Shown piece after piece: positions 5,534 through 7,777 of a DNA stretch of 7,777 bases. Source of the DNA: Methanobacteriota archaeon (GTDB taxonomy: Archaea; Halobacteriota; Methanocellia; Methanocellales; Methanocellaceae). The stretch is from NCBI GenBank assembly GCA_023436075.1, contig JAEZKS010000026.1, positions 1 to 7,777 of the forward strand, written 5' to 3'. Positions within the stretch are counted from its first letter, which is position 1, and each line of letters opens with the position of its first letter. The notes beneath the pieces are model-generated. The model searched no databases, had not been told where the DNA came from, and was given only the letters and a program-made list of their open reading frames with translations. The translations under genes were made by a program, and so were the position numbers.

Positions 5534-6658
5534 CTATTTGCTAAAATACCGTTTCATCCGCGCCAGCCCTTCGACGATGTGCTCCATCGACGAAGCATAG
5601 GACATGCGGAGATGGTCGTTGCAGCCCGGACCGAAGGCCGAACCTGGCGTCAGGCTGACGCCATAGTCGAGCAGCTCCTCGCAGATCTTCTCCGAATCGC
5701 CATCCACTTTCGGCCACGCATAGAATGCGCCTTCTGGCATCTCGCAGCTCAGCCCCATGTCGCGCAGGCCTTTCACGACCAGGTCGCGGCGGGCGTGGAA
5801 CTGCTTCGTCATATCGGACACGCAGTCCTGCGGGCCGCTAAGTGCGGCAGCCGCGCCGTACTGGACGAAAGTCGTAGGGCTCGAGATCGTATGCTGCTGC
5901 ACCTTGAGCAAGTCCTGGAATACATTCTTCGGCGCGGTGACATAGCCGATGCGCCAGCCGGCCATCGCGTAAGCCTTTGAGAAGCCGTTGACCGTGATGG
6001 TCAGGTCAGGTATCATGGCACCTATGCTGTGGTGTTTCACGCCGTAGATGATCTTTTCATATATTTCGTCGGATAATACGTAGATACCCCGATCCTTCGC
6101 GACGTCGGCGACGGCCTTTAAGTCCTTAAATCCTAAAACGGCACCCGACGGGTTGTTCGGACTGTTGAGGATAATGAGCTTCGTTTTCTTCGTGATGTGA
6201 TCGGCAAAATTCGATGGGATCGAGCCGTCTTCGTTAGACTTAACCCAGACGGTCTTTCCTTCGCTCATCTTGATGCAGGCGTCATAGGATACCCAGGACG
6301 GCGCGAAGAGGATAGCTTCATCGCCCTTGTTGATCATGCTGAAGCATACTGTGAAGATCGCCTGCTTGGCGCCCGGCGTGACCAGTACGTCTTTCGCCTT
6401 CGTATCAAGGCCATTGTCATACCGGAGCTTCTGTGCGATGGCCTCGCGCAGCTCCGGTATGCCGGCGGACGGCGCGTAGTGCGTCTTGCCCGCGTCCATA
6501 GCCTTCTTTGCCGCGTCGATAATGTACCGCGGCGTATCGAAGTCGGGCTCGCCGAGGTTGAAGCCGAGGATGTCCTTGCCCTGCTTCCTCAGCTCGTTAG
6601 TCCTGTCGGCGAGCTTCAGCGTCGCCGATTCCTCGACATCTGCCAGCCGCTGCGACAT
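5534..6658 (-). CDS. aspC: Class I PLP-dependent aminotransferase (aspartate aminotransferase-like)
   Basis: A 374-residue fold-type I aminotransferase that moves an amino group between an amino acid and a 2-oxoacid, probably aspartate/2-oxoglutarate. Seen: FNLGEPDFDTP (33-43); NSPNNPSG (165-172), contacting substrate and cofactor; SDEIY (196-200) with D197 for the pyridine nitrogen; the PLP-binding lysine K228 in NGFSKAYAMAGWRIGYV (224-240) with R236 for the phosphate; and R351 in HLRMSYA (349-355), expected to bind the substrate carboxylate. All key residues are intact and the length is about normal for the Igamma subgroup. Substrate range in this group is broad, so aromatic or other amino acids are possible. 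The ATG at 6658 follows the lumazine synthase stop by 12 bp, with only a weak GGTG ribosome site, so co-transcription with the rib genes is likely. No direct riboflavin role for it is known to me. Confidence 0.88.
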   Translation of the reverse strand: MSQRLADVEESATLKLADRTNELRKQGKDILGFNLGEPDFDTPRYIIDAAKKAMDAGKTHYAPSAGIPELREAIAQKLRYDNGLDTKAKDVLVTPGAKQAIFTVCFSMINKGDEAILFAPSWVSYDACIKMSEGKTVWVKSNEDGSIPSNFADHITKKTKLIILNSPNNPSGAVLGFKDLKAVADVAKDRGIYVLSDEIYEKIIYGVKHHSIGAMIPDLTITVNGFSKAYAMAGWRIGYVTAPKNVFQDLLKVQQHTISSPTTFVQYGAAAALSGPQDCVSDMTKQFHARRDLVVKGLRDMGLSCEMPEGAFYAWPKVDGDSEKICEELLDYGVSLTPGSAFGPGCNDHLRMSYASSMEHIVEGLARMKRYFSK

Positions 6659-6670
6659 ACAGGCACCGCT

Positions 6671-7099
6671 TTATTCCGGGTAGTCCTTGATGCGGCGTAC
6701 CATCTTTACGGCGGCCTCGACAGCCCGCTTGGCGTAGTCGATGCGATCGTGGGCTTCCAGCCTCGTCATGCCGGGCCCGGCGATGCCGAGGGTGATGGGC
6801 TTGTCGTACTCCAGCGCGAGGTCGGTGATCTTCCTCGTTGCCTGGCTCACGACTACCTGGTCATGATCGGTCGCGCCCTCGATGACGCTGCCGATGGTGA
6901 CGATGGCGTCGAGGTTCTTGTCCGCGGCCATCTTCTTCACGGCCAGCGGCATGTCGTACACGCCCGGCACGTAGAAGACCTTGGTCACCTTCGCGCCAAG
7001 GAAACTGGCGTGCTCCTTACCCAGCAGCTCCATCTGCCACGTCAGGTCGCGGTTGAACTCCGCAACCACGAACCCTATCCTGATCTCCTTGTCTGCCAT
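6671..7099 (-). CDS. ribH: 6,7-dimethyl-8-ribityllumazine synthase
   Basis: A 142-residue lumazine synthase that condenses 5-amino-6-ribitylaminouracil with 3,4-dihydroxy-2-butanone 4-phosphate, the penultimate step of riboflavin synthesis in the cytoplasm. Seen: VVAEFNRD (11-18), the aromatic/ribityl pocket; VPGVYDMPLAVKK (44-56); TIGSVIEGATDHD (68-80), where H79 matches the catalytic histidine of the family; and GPGMTRLEAHDR (108-119). It resembles the short archaeal form, from memory of the Methanocaldococcus protein. I start at the ATG at 7099, which gives MADKEIRIGF; a TTG three codons upstream is unlikely. Upstream AGGT is a weak ribosome site. It lies 25 bp after riboflavin synthase and 12 bp before the aminotransferase, forming an apparent operon. 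The family assembles as pentamers or 60-mer shells; which form is used here is unknown. Confidence 0.95.
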   Translation of the reverse strand: MADKEIRIGFVVAEFNRDLTWQMELLGKEHASFLGAKVTKVFYVPGVYDMPLAVKKMAADKNLDAIVTIGSVIEGATDHDQVVVSQATRKITDLALEYDKPITLGIAGPGMTRLEAHDRIDYAKRAVEAAVKMVRRIKDYPE

Positions 7100-7124
7100 T
7101 GTGATCAAACCTGAATCGTATGAA

Positions 7125-7589
7125 TTAAATCCTTGCGGGACCCGCGTCCTCGTATCCCTGCCGCTGTCCCGTGCCCGCCTCGCGCTCGAGCGCCGACGGC
7201 TTGAAGAGAAGCTTGATGACGTTCAGCGCGTGCTCGCGAGCCCGCTTATCCATCAGTGCGGCGAGCGAGCGGTCGTCCGGTGCCTCGTCCTCATGGACGA
7301 AGACTTCGATGATGTGCTTGCTGGTCATCAGCTGACACTGGATGATGCCAGTGCTGGCTTCGTGGGCGCAGACCTTATCAGTCGGCTTGGAGCCGGGCAT
7401 GCCCAGCGCCATCACTATATCGCAGTCTCGCTCCTCGAACAGCTTCTTGCACGCCACGGGCAGGTCCTTGATCCCCGGCACCGTGTAGCGCTCGATCTTC
7501 ACCGAGGCGTTGCGCTTCAGCTCGTCGATGGCTGCCTTGCCCATGTCGTACCGGGCGAACGTCGTGTCTGCTATGCCAACGATAGCCAT
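7125..7589 (-). CDS. ribC: Archaeal riboflavin synthase
   Basis: A 154-residue archaeal-type riboflavin synthase, which dismutates two 6,7-dimethyl-8-ribityllumazine molecules into riboflavin and the pyrimidine precursor. It is unrelated to the bacterial two-domain enzyme and homologous to lumazine synthase. Seen: GIADTTFARYDMG (5-17), TVPGIKDLPVACKKL (36-50), ALGMPG (61-66), KVCAHEAST (72-80), EVFVHEDEA (95-103) and the C-terminal RQGYEDAGPAR (143-153), all characteristic of the archaeal family. Length is normal (about 155). I chose the ATG at 7589, not the frame's upstream extension to 7688, because GGAGAGGGC sits just before it and the family begins there. It is the promoter-proximal gene of the rib cluster. 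No residue expected in the family looks missing. Confidence 0.95.
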   Translation of the reverse strand: MAIVGIADTTFARYDMGKAAIDELKRNASVKIERYTVPGIKDLPVACKKLFEERDCDIVMALGMPGSKPTDKVCAHEASTGIIQCQLMTSKHIIEVFVHEDEAPDDRSLAALMDKRAREHALNVIKLLFKPSALEREAGTGQRQGYEDAGPARI

Positions 7590-7594
7590 AAAGC

Positions 7595-7635
7595 CCTCTC
7601 CATTCGCATAATCACGTTCAAATGATTTATACTTT
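7595..7635 (-). promoter_or_regulatory. Probable rib operon promoter and ribosome site
   Basis: The minus strand reads AAAGTATAAATC at about 7624-7635, a clear BRE/TATA-like element. A start about 26 bp on (near 7602) would leave a leader of around 13 nt holding the GGAGAGG ribosome site (7595-7601) before the ATG at 7589. Such a short leader leaves no room for an FMN riboswitch, so control would be at transcription initiation. Confidence 0.5.
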
Positions 7636-7652
7636 GTTGCAATACCGGCAAC
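7636..7652. promoter_or_regulatory. Inverted repeat upstream of the rib promoter
   Basis: GTTGC at 7636-7640 and GCAAC at 7648-7652 form a dyad with a 7-bp spacer, abutting the upstream edge of the probable BRE/TATA element. It could be an operator for a riboflavin regulator; the archaeal kinase/repressor RbkR is the known candidate. Five-base arms are short, so chance is possible. Confidence 0.3.
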
Positions 7653-7745
7653 GGGGATAGAATGTACGATCGGGAGGAAGATGAACAAGCGTCACAGGGA
7701 ATGAAGACACAAAACTAATACAATATGCGTGATGGCGGGTCGGCC

Positions 7746-7777
7746 TGAACAAGAGGACCCGGCGACCTGAACAAGAG
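7746..7777. repeat. 22-bp intergenic repeat, one full copy and one cut by the window edge
   Basis: A complete unit spans 7746-7767 and the next begins at 7768 with TGAACAAGAG before the sequence ends, so the array continues outside. The full unit matches each left-edge unit (54-97) at 18 of 22 positions, in the same orientation. The interval 7653-7745 between this array and the rib promoter holds nothing I can name, apart from an isolated TGAACAAG match at 7682-7689 that may be a decayed unit. Confidence 0.75.

Noticed and set aside
6197..7114. Long plus-strand open frame of 305 codons
   Set aside because: It is antisense to aspC and ribH, which both show full conserved motifs. The open frame is a by-product of GC-rich codon use.
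7125..7688. Longer form of riboflavin synthase starting at 7688
   Set aside because: The extra 33 residues do not belong to the family and would include the predicted promoter. The ATG at 7589 has a strong ribosome site.
54..7777. Flanking repeats as ends of a transposon or integrated element
   Set aside because: No transposase, integrase or cargo-like genes lie between; the content is core metabolism and repair.

Overview
The window looks like chromosomal DNA from a methanogenic euryarchaeon. Evidence: an archaeal-type riboflavin synthase (the lumazine-synthase-like form, not the bacterial two-domain form) beside a short archaeal-type lumazine synthase, a Mut7-C RNase/zinc-ribbon protein, AT-rich TATA-like boxes about 25 bp before gene starts or probable transcript starts, and starts with either a GGAGG-type ribosome site or almost no leader. 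Moderately high GC and the protein flavour suggest Methanocellales (Methanocella-like). That placement is inference, not a database result.

All eight genes I support lie on the minus strand, so transcription runs from the right edge to the left. First comes a compact rib cluster: riboflavin synthase (7589-7125), lumazine synthase (7099-6671) and a class I aminotransferase (6658-5534), with gaps of 25 and 12 bp, probably one transcript. After 191 bp comes a monovalent cation:proton antiporter of the CPA2/Kef type with cytoplasmic RCK domains (5342-3351). After 145 bp comes an endonuclease III-type DNA glycosylase (3205-2519). After 283 bp comes a three-gene set: an MFS permease (2235-913), a two-helix small membrane protein overlapping it by 29 bp (941-732), and a Mut7-C RNase-domain protein (674-168).

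Functionally, the two rib genes catalyse the last two steps of riboflavin synthesis. Flavin precursors matter in methanogens because F420 shares an early intermediate. The antiporter is a nucleotide-gated ion/pH homeostasis protein. The glycosylase repairs oxidised pyrimidines. The MFS/small protein/Mut7-C set has no obvious shared pathway.

The least ordinary features are: (1) a 22-bp repeat unit in tandem near the left edge and again at the right edge, same orientation, running out of the window; (2) a Cys-to-His replacement at the second of four cluster-ligand positions of the endonuclease III; (3) an exact 14-bp direct repeat with a 21-bp period upstream of nth; (4) a cluster of small palindromes just after nth. 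I see no CRISPR array, insertion sequence, tRNA, rRNA or clearly new defence or mobile system. No internal stretch over 300 bp lacks a gene.
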